Source: Asparagopsis taxiformis (lineage: Eukaryota; Rhodophyta; Florideophyceae; Bonnemaisoniales; Bonnemaisoniaceae). From it: DNA of 64,000 bases. Shown in pieces: positions 11,331 through 22,300 of the stretch (its first letter is position 1; each line of letters opens with the position of its first letter). A program made the translations under genes and the position numbers. Below the pieces are notes generated by a model. It searched no databases, was not told the origin of the DNA, and worked only from the letters and a program-made list of their open reading frames with translations. The DNA lies in assembly GCA_030407315.1 (NCBI GenBank), contig JALQPE010002925.1:1-64000 (forward strand), written 5' to 3'.

Positions 11331-12229
11331 CTTCAAGTGGCCTGGAAGCGTACTCTGGACAAGTTTTCGGACCTTGAAGAGGCTCAACTGCACAATGCTG
11401 ATATTGAAATGAAACATTCATATAGTCCATTTTTAACTAGAACTGCTGGAATGGATTGCGTAGCCTATAGAGGAGCAATGTAGTTATATAATAGAGCTAG
11501 AAGCATGCCTCAACAACCTATCTCTCATGCCTCTAGTTCTCCTTCATCATTCCAGTCTTCCTTCCTGTGACGCACCGCGCCTCTGGTGTCACTTCACACG
11601 CCCCTCCTGTGCATTAAATACCTGTCTACCACTTCCGTATTCTACTCATACCACCACCTTCATTTTACCCCATGCCTACCATCCTATCCTTTACCTTCTG
11701 TCCTTCAGTCCTAGGCTAACCTACTTCATAACCATCGATGTAAGGTGAATATCTAGATTCCTACCTACTTGAGAGTATAGTTTATTATAACGGAAAACGG
11801 ACGGTTTTGTATAGTCCATGTGCTACACAGCACCAGGAGTAGATTTTGCGCACCGATAATCTATGCTTGATATTGGAGAGACCGGCTTCTTGTAGCCTCG
11901 GAAAATGTGCAGGTAGTACCTTTCCAGAGGTCCTGGAGGTGTTCACACCAACTCTAGTCCATTTTAACGAGTTTGAATTTCGACCGCCAGAATCTCTGTC
12001 GTGAGAAAATGGTGGTCGAAATTTACCGTGCTGCTCTCCCAATACTGAACTTTTTAGGTAGTTCAGCCCGGGTGAACAAGACACAGATTGCTCTTCAAAG
12101 CCGCCCGAAGCCGTCGAAACCATCCTTCCACAATGTTCCCGACTTCAAAATTCCTATCTCACCCTTCCCAAAGTGAGAGAGGGACCAAGGTACCAGACGC
12201 TTACAGCTGAGGCAGTTTACCAGGGATGC

Positions 12230-12549
12230 TTACAGCAAAGTCATCGTTACGATGACTTTGCTGTAAGAAAAGAAAACATTACAGTGGGCGAAGGATTTTA
12301 CCGGGTGAAAAAATCACCAAGAATTTTTTTACCGGGTAAAAAATCGTGGCTACTGTAATGAAACGTTTTCTTACAGCAAAGTCATCGTAACGATGACTTT
12401 GCTGTAAGAAAAGGAAACATTACAGTAGGCGAAGAATTTTTACCGGGTAAAAAATCACCAAGAATTTTTTTACCGGGTAAAAAAACGTGCCTGCTGTAAT
12501 GTTTTCTTTTCTTACAGCAAAGTCATCGTAACGATGACTTTGCTGTCAG
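12230..12549. repeat. Palindrome block H3, right arm
   Basis: Three 39-bp palindromes with TTTTTACCGGGTAAAAA palindromes between. Mirror of 2605-2923. Confidence 0.92.
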
Positions 12550-13296
12550 CACCCGCGGTAAACTGCCTCAGCTGTAAGCGGTCTGGCTTCACCCTCTCTC
12601 TCATGTCTCTTGTCTTCCTTCATCCCAGCCTATCCCAACCTCCCTTCTATGTCGACTCCAGTGTCACTCCAGCCGACCCTTCAGTGAGTGCAATCCTTCT
12701 CTACCACCGCCATAATCTACTCATACTATCCCCTTCATGTTGCTGCATACCTACCCTCCCATCCTTCCTGATTTTCCTACAATCCTAGGCTAGCCTACTT
12801 ACCAACTATGTTGGTATTGAAGGCAGCTAGATTCCTAGTAACTCAAATCTATAGTCTGCTAAAAAGGGCGATTTGGTGTGGTCACTGTGCCACACGGCAC
12901 CAGGAATAGAATCTGGCCACGGATACTCTATGCTTGATCTCAGAGAGAACAGCTGCGCCAATGCTCCGAAAATGTGCTGTCAGTACCTTTCCAGACGTCC
13001 TGGAGGTGCTCATGCCAGCTCTAGTTCATTTTAGGGAGGTTGAGTTTCGACAATCAGAATTTCACTCTTGAGGAAATTGTGTTTGAAATTTTGTGCACTC
13101 CTCCCGCCGTACCAGGCAGGGCACCCAGCCCAGACTGGGTTAGCACGACGCAGAGTGCTCCCCAACACCGCTAACAGCCGTCCAAACCATCCCTCTGCCA
13201 TGTTTTACGGCTTCACAATTCCTTGCTCACCCTTCCCAAGGTGAGGGAGGGACCAAGCTCCCAGCCGCTTACAGCTGAGGCAGTTTACCAGGGATG

Positions 13297-13448
13297 CTTA
13301 CAGCAAAGTCATCGTTACGATGACTTTGCTGTAAGAAAACGTTTTCATTACAGTGGCCAGGAATTTTTTACCCGGTAAAAAAATCATGGCTACTGTAATG
13401 AATTGTTTTCTTACAGCAAAGTCATCGTAACGATGACTTTGCTGTAAA
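13297..13448. repeat. Palindrome block H2, right arm
   Basis: Two 39-bp palindromes around one TTTTTTACCCGGTAAAAAAA-type palindrome. Mirror of 1712-1862. Confidence 0.92.
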
Positions 13449-13711
13449 CATCCCTGGTAAACTGCTCCGTCTGTAAGCCGTTGGTCTCAACCCTCGATCT
13501 CATGTCTGTTGTCCTCCTTCATCATCTCCACATCCCTTCCTGCTAAGCATCACTTCTCTAGTGTCACTCTACCAGTCCTTTTCGTGCATGAAATACTTTT
13601 CTACCACTGCCATAGTCTACACATACTATTGCCTCTATACTTCTGCATGCCTACGCTTCCATCTTTCTCTCCCGTGCTAGGCTTAGAGAATATCCTACTT
13701 CCTGAAGATCA

Positions 13712-13781
13712 TTGTACAGTGAGGCAGTAAAAATCACTGTCTCACCGTACTGTCTGAGGCCCTCTTTTCAACACCGTAGTG
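13712..13781. mobile_element. CACTA-type terminus fragment, family 2, in right arm
   Basis: About 70 bp ending CTTTTCAACACCGTAGTG, nearly the same as the last bases before 20152. It is truncated on its inner side. A copy of the 173-bp repeat sequence (TATAAGGGCTGGAGTGG) follows directly, which suggests an old insertion into the satellite. Mirrored, with one base lost, at 1386-1455. Confidence 0.7.
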
Positions 13782-14646
13782 TATAAGGGCTGGAGTGGCT
13801 CTGGGGATTACAGAAAGGTGTTTTATCTGTCCGTAAAGCTTCTGGCTTGCGCATTAGGGCTGGCAGAATGCATCGATTTTTGGTCATCAGATTCTCACAA
13901 CTGCAGATATGATGAATTTCGGCCATGGCCAAAATTCAACTTTGTCGGAACGACGTAGATTTGGACTGGATGCCTCCAAGTGCATGCACTTGAAAGTGCA
14001 CTTAGTCCAAAAAATTGTCCAGAGTACGCTCCCAGGCGATGGCCTGGAAGTGTACTCTGGACAAGTTTTTGGACCTGGAAGAGGTTGAATTGCACAATGC
14101 TTGTGTTGAAATGAAACATTTATATGGCCCATTCTTTACTTGGACAGCTGAAATCCTATCTACTCGAGAGTAAAGTATATAAAAACTGGAAACAGACGGT
14201 TTTGTATTGTCAATGTGCCACAAGGCACCAAGAGTAGATTTTGCCCTCCGATAATCTATGGTTGATTTCAGAGAGGATAACCGCGTGCAGTCACAGGACA
14301 TGTGTTACCAGATCCTTCCCAGAGGTCCTGGAGGTGTTCACACCAACTCCAGCCCACTTTAACGAGTTTGAATTTCGAAAGTCAGAATCTCTGTCGTGAG
14401 AAAATTGAACCATTTCCGACCACGTGGTAGAAATTTCGTACACTCCTCCAACCATACTAGACACAACACCCAGCTCAAACCGGGTGTAAACAACACAATG
14501 TGTTACCTAATGCCGCCTACAGCCGTCCATACCATTCCTATACCCTGTTTCCTGTCCTGACTTCATAATTCCTTCCTCACCCTTCCCTAGGTCGGAAAAG
14601 GACGGAAGTCCCTGCCGCTTACAGCGGAAGCAATTTACCAGGGATG

Positions 14647-15052
14647 CTTACAGCAAAGTCATCGTTACGATGACTTTGCTGTAAGAAAATAAATCATTAC
14701 AGCAGCCATGATTTTTTACCCGGTAAAAAAATTCTTGGCCACTGTAATTGAAACGCTTTCTTACAGCAAAGTCATCGTAACGATGACTTTGCTGTAAGAA
14801 AATAAATCATTACAGCAGCCACGATTTTTCACCCGGTAAAAATTCTTGCTGATTTTTTACCCGGTAAAATTTCTTTGGCCACTGCAATGGAAACGTTTCC
14901 TTACAGCAAAGTCATCGTTACGATGACTTTGCTGTAAGAAAATAAATCATTACAGCTGCCATGATTTTTTTACCCGGTGAAAAAATTCTTGGCCACTGTA
15001 ATGGAAACGCTTTCTTACAGCAAAGTCATCGTAACGATGACTTTGCTGTAAG
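14647..15052. repeat. Palindrome block H1, right arm
   Basis: Four 39-bp palindromes with TTTTTACCCGGTAAAAA spacers. Mirror of 125-530. Confidence 0.93.
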
Positions 15053-15500
15053 AATCCCCGGTAAACGGCTTCCGCTGTAAGGGGCTGAGAGTTCCGTCCC
15101 CCTCCCACCTAGGGAAGGGTGAGCAAGGAATTGGGAAGTCAGGAACATGGCTCAGCAGAACGTTTGTACGGCTGTGAGTGGCTTCCAGGAGCATTCTGTG
15201 TCATGTGTTATCTCAGCAACGTCTCTTATAGTCGAACCTCACGGGTTGTCAAGGTCTAAAACTAGTCCCCCCTACGGTCTAGCTAGTGAAATCATGTAAA
15301 GTTGTAGACTAATACAAAAATGTAGCAATCAATAGGCTTAGTAGCACTAAACTATGACATGAAGGTCAGATGTATAGATGAAAATAGAAAGGTGGGCTAA
15401 GCGAATAATGTTGAGATGAGAAAGACAGAACTTCATAGCAGGGAACAATAGCATAGGTTTTAATACTTCTCGTATGCTATCTATTGCTCCTGTCATACTT

Positions 15501-16900
15501 TTAATATTCGACGGTGTGGATGTGGTCCGTGAGGACGTCCTTCTCAGTCTTCAAGTAGATGTGGCCGCGCGTGGGCAGACCATAGACTAAATTCTGCTCC
15601 CACAGGAAGATCTCCTCACCTGAAGCCGACCCCGTAATGGTAAAGGTCACCGCGATCAACTAAGACGGAATAGGGTGGCACATAAAAGTGGTTAACGGGA
15701 ACCTTCCACATGTCGGCGTCCGTATGGACCAGGCATACATGACTATAAGGTGCAGCTACTATAAAGAACCCATCGGATCCGCTCGACATCATGAAATAGG
15801 ATGGGGATTGGGTAGGTCCGACTCCTCAAAATTGGGATACTCAGAAGTCCGTGTGCCCATCCTGGTCCGCAGCCCCATCTGTTTTAAGAAGCAGCCGTAA
15901 TCCTGTCTTCGGGAAAAAGACAGGATCCTCACCCTCCATTCCCAACTTCAAGAAATCCGCACAAACACCAAGAGCAAGCTCTGCCACCAACTTGTTCCTG
16001 TACATATCCAAATTCCCCTCCTCCAGCTTGTCGCACAATTCACACCGCGGCAGGGGGAGTCGCCCACGACCACCATCTATGCGGTCCTTCGCAGCACCCA
16101 CGTTGTGGATGAAATGCCACGGCGAAGGATCAAAACCGGGCTTGGCGAAATCTGGGGGCTCGTCCTGTGGTTTCCTGTCTTCATAATCAGAATCAGACTG
16201 CTGGGAGGGTTTCTGTGGCTTTTCAACCTCCTCAACCAGCTGGAACTGTCGAGAAAAGTGACTGAAGAGGTCATGCGTCGCGCTACCAGCCGTGGACGAC
16301 TGCAAGAGGCCTTCCACAACAACCACCCCCATGTTGTCCAGCAACGCCGCTTCACCGCAAAGTACTATTCCACCACCGAGTCCTCAGCACCTGGCGATGC
16401 AGCTGCCAGGAATGCTGCCGCCTTTATTTCCGCCCGCACCGTCTCTACCGTCGTAATTTCCATGTAGTACTTCATCGGGCTACCAGACGCAATTGCGCTG
16501 GGGAGAACGGCGGCCACATTCTCATCGACGATACTGTCGGGAATAGGATTTTCATGGGCGTCGTCGAACTGGAGAATCGGCTCCCGAGAACGTCCTCTGG
16601 AAGCCGACTTGGATTTCTTTGACGACGACTTTGATGAAGTCTCACTGAGCTTCCTCTTTTAAAAGTACCAAATTTGGTAGAGGGCTCGGGCGTCGCAGAA
16701 GCGGTTTCCCAGTTGCGCTTCCCAAGGATGGAGCTTTTACCCGCATCCTTGGGTGCGCTCTCCAGCTCGACGACCTGAACAGGGCTCGCACCACCCGCCG
16801 TCGCTGTTCCACCACGACCGGAACGACTCTCTTTCAGGCAGGTACTCCTTTTGGGCATCACTTTCCCAGAAGTTTCCACTCCGGACGATGCAGACACGAC
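15501..16900 (-). pseudogene. 2OG-Fe(II)-oxygenase-like protein, frameshifted (metal-ligand motifs present)
   Basis: Read on the minus strand across several frames. First comes a Ser/Lys-rich N-terminal tail (16900-16540, GRSREP and KKSKSAS stretches). Next is a helical segment with EIKAAAFLAA and LLDNMGVVVVEGLLQSS, then HDLFSHFSRQFQLVEE and a Glu/Asp linker. Then WHFIHNVG, a CELCDKLEEG segment, FPKTGLRLLLKTDGAADQ and GHTDF. After a frameshift follow PPYSVLVDRGDLYHYGVGF and, after another, GHIYLKTEKD up to the TAA at 15501. The HTD and later RGDLYH fit the HxD...H metal-binding pattern of double-stranded beta-helix oxygenases. The same order of blocks recurs in the intact ORF at 47690-48571, which is the main support. 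At least three frameshifts make this a pseudogene. Substrate and exact subfamily are unknown. Confidence 0.6.
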
Positions 16901-17248
16901 AGGGGTAGTGGCAGAAACAGAGGCAGCCTCGGAATAGCTGGAAGAATCTAATTGAGGTGGTACTACCTAAATTGGATTCTTCAAAGGCAAAGGAATGGAG
17001 GATGAAGGGATGGTCAGGGAAATGGAAGGGGAAGGGTTGGCGGAATCATGACCACATGTGACTGGGAGCGCAGCATGTGGGATGTGTGGGTCCACCACGT
17101 AAAATTGTTTCCGCATTTACATGTCGCGGTAGCCAGTTACGCGCAGGAGCATTTTCCTGGCGTCCTTTCAAAACATAGACTTCCGATTGGGAAAGATGTT
17201 CTCAAACTTGGAGCCATTGGGAGGGCCTTCCTTGGGATGTAAGTCCGC

Positions 17249-17614
17249 TCAGAACCCCTTCTTGGGCACCATCAGCGCAAAAACTTCGACAACGCGTGAG
17301 TGAATGTCGAAGCTCTTGCTCGGGTCACCCACGCTGGGAATGGAGCCATCCAGCATCCTCAACACATCCGAAACGTTCCAATACTCGGCCACCTCCTTCA
17401 CGTACCCGAAGATTTCCAACAAACCAGCAATCCATTCCTGCCCAATGGTACCAACCGAGTTCGGTTTCAGCCCGGCCCACCAACGGCTACAAGTGTAGTA
17501 CGCCGTCATCTCGAGGTTGACACAATTTTGGACGTCCGGAGCACCCCTAAACGATCCGTTGAACAAAAATTTCACCGTACACCCAGCCAGATTCTCCGTC
17601 GAAGAGAACTGCAC
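17249..17614 (-). CDS. Unrecognised ORF upstream of the 2OG-like pseudogene
   Basis: A 121-residue ORF, MQFSSTENLAGCTVKF to MVPKKGF, with a regular mixture of hydrophobic and polar residues and two Trp (SRWWAGLKPNS). Coding-like but with no motif that I recognise. It lies 5' of, and in the same direction as, the 2OG-like pseudogene, so it may be a neighbouring gene of the same element or a detached N-terminal part. Upstream and downstream continuations are interrupted by stops. Confidence 0.35.
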   Translation of the reverse strand: MQFSSTENLAGCTVKFLFNGSFRGAPDVQNCVNLEMTAYYTCSRWWAGLKPNSVGTIGQEWIAGLLEIFGYVKEVAEYWNVSDVLRMLDGSIPSVGDPSKSFDIHSRVVEVFALMVPKKGF

Positions 17615-17719
17615 GAACTCTGGCCTGTTCGGAATAGTTTTCTGCAGCCAAATCCGTTTTCAAGAATTGCTCCATCGTTGCAGACTTCTTCAACCACTAG
17701 CCAACGACCTCTGATATTC

Positions 17720-18700
17720 ACTTTGCGAGGTTCAACTTGCACTTCAGACGAACTATACTGGGCAATATTGATGCATGTCTCGCTTGCTGAAGGAGATTTA
17801 CTCTTTTCCGCTACTTCTCCGCTATAGTGCAGAATTATATTTCTCCGCCACTAAATTCAACCATTAAGAAACCTTTCCTGGCTTTCATTCGATCCAATGA
17901 ACTGTTTCACCACAATGATTTGTCCTATGCTCATTACTTTATGCACAATGATTGCTATTTCATCCGGGCTCGACCTACTCAATATCGTTTTGCTATCTTG
18001 TATCGCATTCCCTAAACACCATCCTGGCCAAGACGTATCCACTTCCGTTTGTTACGCAGTGATGCTCTAAGCACTAATACTGAATCTGATTTTCTCATGC
18101 ACGTAGTTCCTACTCGTATACTCTACCATATTCTCGGCCCTATTCACAAGGTGAAAACACGATGTCTCGTTGAATCGTACTCGGTGTGATATCTTAAATT
18201 AGGATACATTTTTATATTGCAATGCAGACTCACTGCTCGCTTGAAACATGAAAATTATAAAAATTCTTCGACACTGCTGTTTCCTAACCGCCACCATCCA
18301 CGTGGCCCGCTTTGACTGCCTGCCAAGTGTACTCGGAGCATACAATGACGTTATCGATATATACCATCCACATCATCACTGGAAGCGCGGACTCCTCGTC
18401 CAGGAAAGTGCGCCATTTTTCTTACTCTTCACCTCCGCCTGTCCTGTAGGCCCCATATGCTAGTGTTTTTCCTATATTTCTGTAGTGATGACGTCATTCT
18501 AGACAATAAAAGGCGGTAGAAGATACGATAATGTGCGCCTCCTCTGCCAGATCATGTGCTTCCAAGCGTAATTCGCAGCCTAGGTATCGTTTTTCTGGGC
18601 CTCCCATCGCACCGCTCCGTTTCAAACTCATCCCTCTATTGTTCTCCTACACGTCATTTCCGCCCGTAGAGTACTACTTAAACGAAAGATTCTGGAAATC
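17720..18700. other. Intergenic, nothing recognised
   Basis: AT-rich stretch with only short ORFs on both strands. An AATAAA-like ACAATAAAAGG lies near 18500. Confidence 0.5.
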
Positions 18701-18712
18701 CCTGTTTCCATC

Positions 18713-18853
18713 TTCATATCCGTCGGAAACAAAGCAACAACCCTGGCCGTGGAAGCCGTATAGATCATCTAAACTGCTTCCAAAGCGTAAGTTTTAGATC
18801 ATCAATACGGCTTCCAAGGCCAAAGTTGTTGCTTTGTCTCCGACGGATATGAA
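18713..18853. repeat. Long imperfect hairpin (MITE or small-RNA precursor-like)
   Basis: The left arm 18713-18774 begins TTCATATCCGTCGGAAAC. It pairs with the right arm 18791-18853, which ends GTCTCCGACGGATATGAA, with only a few mismatches over about 60 bp and a 16-bp loop. Weaker pairing (TTTCCATC/GATGG) extends a little outward. It is either a very compact inverted-repeat element or a small-RNA precursor. Confidence 0.75.
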
Positions 18854-18874
18854 CCATGATGGTACGTTTCCACA

Positions 18875-19490
18875 ACTCACGCCACTAACCCAGTTTTCTA
18901 TTCGTTTTCTCTTTCTCAGGTTTCCAGTCGGTGAGTGTTCCACTTCTACTTTCATTTATCTTTCTCTCTTACCACTTCTCCACTAATTTTCTTTTCTGCC
19001 TGTGAGTACATATCTCAATTTGGGATGCAATGGTATTTGTTAAGGTACGTTAGTCTCCTAATCACCATCAATTTCCCTCTCCAATTCAACGTCACTAACT
19101 TGTTTCCTTTCTATACATCATTTTTTCTTCTTCTCTTCATTTCCTAGCTTATTCATGCAGCTCAATCAGTTGATAGATTTCTAGACTTTTCTAGTAGTTT
19201 TAGTTTTACTCGTCGGAATAGTGTTAGTTGTAGTAGCATTTTTAACATAGGGATTGTTTATTCTCAATGTAGCCTGCGCAAATAAACAAATCCAGAGTGA
19301 AGCTTCCCATATCGCACCCTCTTAGATTGCTACCTATCCTACCGCGTATACCTCTCGCTAGCTCATAGTCACTACGAAATAAAAATTCCTAGCCGTACTA
19401 TTCTGTCCATTCCCATATGAATACCGTCCATGCCCCATCCTCATAGCGCTAGAACTGCCTTCCTCTACCCCAGAAAGATGCCCACGACAG
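18875..19490. other. Pyrimidine-rich intergenic stretch, nothing recognised
   Basis: T/C-rich sequence with short ORFs and no motif that I can name. It runs up to the CACTA subterminal repeats. Confidence 0.5.
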
Positions 19491-19554
19491 CGTGACGCTC
19501 CATCTCATCCACCACTCCCAGACACCGAATTTTACTATATCAGGACACTACTTT

Positions 19555-20152
19555 TACTGTCTCCAGGTGCTGCCCAGGGCAGCACACAGTACTGTCTACA
19601 GGTGCTGCCCAGGGCAGCACAAAGTACTGTCTACAGGTGCTGCCCAGGGCAGCACGAAATACTGTCTACAGGTACTGCCCAGGGCAGCACAAAGTACTGT
19701 CTACAGGTACTGCCCAGGGCAGCACAAAGTACTGTCTACAGGTACTGCCCAGGACAGTGAAAATCACTGTCTCCAGGTACTGCCCAGGACAGTGCACCGT
19801 GTTGGTTCCATCTATTGTCCCAGGCAGCGTATTTCACTATCCGGCCATGTTGCCTTGGCCAATACAAAACACTATCCGCCAACACTGCCCAGTACAGTAA
19901 ATTACATCATATCCAACTATTGAATAAATCATTAATTTTTACTGTCTCCATTCACTGCCTCAGACAGTACTGTGAGACAGTGTTTTTTACTGTCTGCAGA
20001 CAGTGTTCCGTACTGTCTGCCAGACAGTGCAAATCACTGTCTCCAAGTGTGGCATTAATTTTCATTTGCCGCATAGTGATTTTTACTGTCTCAGACAGTA
20101 AAAATCACTGTCTCGCAGTACTGTCTGAGGCCCCCTTTTCAACACCGTAGTG
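19555..20152. mobile_element. CACTA (EnSpm) element end, family 2, with 35-bp subterminal tandem array
   Basis: Ends CTTTTCAACACCGTAGTG at 20152. From 19555 to about 19800 there are seven tandem copies of a 35-bp unit containing ACTGTCTACAGGTGCTGCCC and the inverted pair GCTGCCC/GGGCAGC. It then passes into degenerate ACTGTC/GACAGT motifs, and GACAGTAAAAATCACTGTC lies beside the terminus. Repeated subterminal motifs next to a CACTA terminus are typical of EnSpm elements. No opposite end was found in the window. Confidence 0.82.
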
Positions 20153-20163
20153 TATTCTGAACG

Positions 20164-21359
20164 TCACAGGAACATGTTACTATCAGAACATTGCGTGTAG
20201 GCGACTGCAAAGTTCAGTGCAACCTCTACTAAATTGATCCTCCTAGTCACAAACCTCTTGTCCGGTTCTCCAATTATTTGAACTTCGTACTCGACTTTGA
20301 ATACCATTTCTTTTCGCACAGCAATGAAGTCGCGAAGAATCTTCATATTCTTGTCATCCATTGCTGCGCGCTCCGCTGCATTCATTTTCCTCTGCGCCGA
20401 GTACAGACTTGGAACTGACTCAATGTCCAGCCCACCGTCGTGCAAATGATGCTCCATGCGGACTGAACCTTGAAACCCACTGTATAGAACGAATCCAAGA
20501 TCTCGGATGAACCGGTTTCGCACATGATCTCTGGACTTGTTCATAAACCCGGTCACTGCCGTCAGTGCCGATTTCGTCACAGTGATGCCTACCTCCTTTC
20601 TGTGCAACGGCCCATTGTCACCAACCTTTCTTCGCTTCTGCTTTCGAGCGGCCCCATCACTTCCCTCGGACGTCCCATGCATTCCATCCATGCGAGCAGA
20701 GTCCGTTCCGCGAATTGTCTCCTCAATGGTCCGGTAGTCACATACCCCCGCGCCCTCCACCGTTCGATACCTTCCGACGTTCCATTGGAGCTGGAACGGT
20801 CTCCTCCCTCTCTGAAAGAATTGTTTTGACACGTATTCTTGATTAAAGAGGTCACAACTTGGCAGCGCAATTCAATGTGGTTCCGGCCGGCAAGCGTCCT
20901 ATTGAACACATCCTTTCGCTCATTGCTCTGCCTGGCGAACATCAGCGTATTGATTAGCTCGCATCCGTTGAAATGCCTATCCCTCTTATCCACCATTGCC
21001 TTCGTGTACGTTGGAACAACAGCACACAGCACAGCACACACCATTTCGAACGTGAACGATTTCTCCGCATCTTGCGCAATGCGGAGACGTTCCCTGTCCT
21101 TCTCAGAGGCGATCTTCTTCGGATGTCCTTGTCCCTGGCTCAGAAGCCCATCGACGATGCCCTTGACCTCCTGCATATCGGTGTTTAGCATGGAGACAGT
21201 CTTGGCGACATTTCCGAGAGTCTCGCGTAATTGAATGGAGCTCTTCTCGACGGCATCCATTTTATCACTCAGGGCTTTCAGCTCTGCAGTGATGTTCGAA
21301 AAGCCCTCACGCGTTATTTCGGAAAATGCAGCGATGCTCACGGAGGTTTCGGGATTCAT
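20164..21359 (-). pseudogene. Transposon-type coiled-coil protein, frameshifted (family member 1)
   Basis: Two overlapping minus-strand ORFs (21359-20589 and 20832-20164) form one protein of about 390 residues. The switch is a -1 frame change near 20825-20835 (VVTSLIKNT into SKQFFQRG). The N terminus is a coiled coil (about residues 15-90: ITAELKALSDKMDAVEKSS, TVSMLNTDMQEVKG). A helical domain (FTFEMVCAVLCAVV) follows, then a basic linker (RKQKRRKV, possible nuclear signal). A conserved block FMNKSRDHVRNRFIRDLGF and MVFKVEYEVQIIG then RRINLVEVALNFA closes it. The last blocks match, in order and spacing, RITFFTELGYLFS, MILRVEHVVFLQS and RRVINFVQVASKF of the ORF at 39636-41570. Function unknown. 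It lies between two CACTA termini. No standard slippery heptamer is seen at the frame change, so an indel is likely. Confidence 0.6.
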
Positions 21360-21784
21360 GTTGAACTTGCAATTGGAGTTTGCTAAAAGGAGAAGTGCTT
21401 TGAAGGAAGGGTGTCACGCTTAGTACAGCAGTGTTGTAGCAAATATCATTCCAGTGGATGCATCCATCCTGTTCTACTCTACATAATAATAATGCTTCTC
21501 GGTGCTCCGTAACGGTTATTTTTCATACTTTAGTGGTGGATGGTGCGTATTCTTTCCTTTGCTACCACCCACGTCCTGTGAATACCACACCTCGCTACCA
21601 GACTGACGTCTCCTACTCGACACTTTCAATGCAAAGATAGATAGGTATAATTTGAAATGCTAAACTCAACATAATATAGTCTACTCTGTACTTTCTCTCC
21701 TTACGGTGAGACAAACGAGATATGTTCAATCTTCCCTATCTTTCTTTCTACAACGTCCTATTCAGCATCTAGCTTCCCCGCACC

Positions 21785-22266
21785 CAACTATCTGTAAAGC
21801 ACCATCACAATTACTATAGTCGTATTCCACACACCATTCCAATATTTACCTTCACACTAACCCTATGCTCCATATTTCCTCTAAGTCCACTCCACCAGAC
21901 AGTGCTGTCAACCAATGCACGGTACTACCCGCAGACAATACAATTTGCTATCTACACTACTGTCTACAGATTTCCCCAGACAGTGCAGTAATACAATACA
22001 ATGTACTGCCTCAGACAGTAAAATGTACTGTCTGCACATACTGTCTGGCGGCAACACTTCCAGACAGTAAAATTTACTGTTCTGGACAGTAAATTTTACT
22101 GTTTTTGGTACTGTCCAGATTTCGTGCCAGTTTACTGCTGCAGCAGTATTCTGAAATTTCCAGACAGTAAATTTTACTGTCTCCGCGCACTGTCTTGGCC
22201 AGACAGTAATTTTTACTGTCTCAGACAGTAAATTTACTGTCTTTTTTCATTCCCAACACCGTAGTG
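21785..22266. mobile_element. CACTA (EnSpm) element end, family 1, copy B
   Basis: Nearly identical to 9011-9499, including CCATATTTCCTCT, the GACAGTAAATTTTACTGTC-type palindromes and the terminus CCCAACACCGTAGTG. The next gene begins 35 bp beyond the terminus. Confidence 0.88.
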
Positions 22267-22300
22267 TGTGGCACGATCGCTTCCAAAGCTGTGTGCAGTC

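Larger units (their letters stand above)
9500..15176. repeat. Right arm of the giant inverted repeat
   Basis: Reverse complement of 1-5646 with scattered substitutions and small indels. It starts with TAGTAAGAAACAGCG, the mirror of CGCTGTTTCTTACTA at 5632-5646. Similarity to the visible left arm ends at about 15176 only because the window starts there. The following bases (about 15177-15215) still resemble the start of another unit (TTCCAGGAGCATTCTGTGTC) before turning into unrelated sequence, so this may be close to the true outer edge. Confidence 0.95.

Noticed and set aside
16105..16467. Plus-strand ORF of 120 codons
   Set aside because: It is the shadow of the minus-strand 2OG-like pseudogene, which shows family motifs; the plus strand does not.
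19492..19923. A 143-codon ORF with repeating YCLQVLPRAAQ-like peptides
   Set aside because: It is a translation of the 35-bp subterminal tandem repeat of a CACTA element.
20800..20840. Programmed -1 frameshift in the gene at 20164-21359
   Set aside because: The frame change has no standard X_XXY_YYZ heptamer, so an indel is the simpler explanation.
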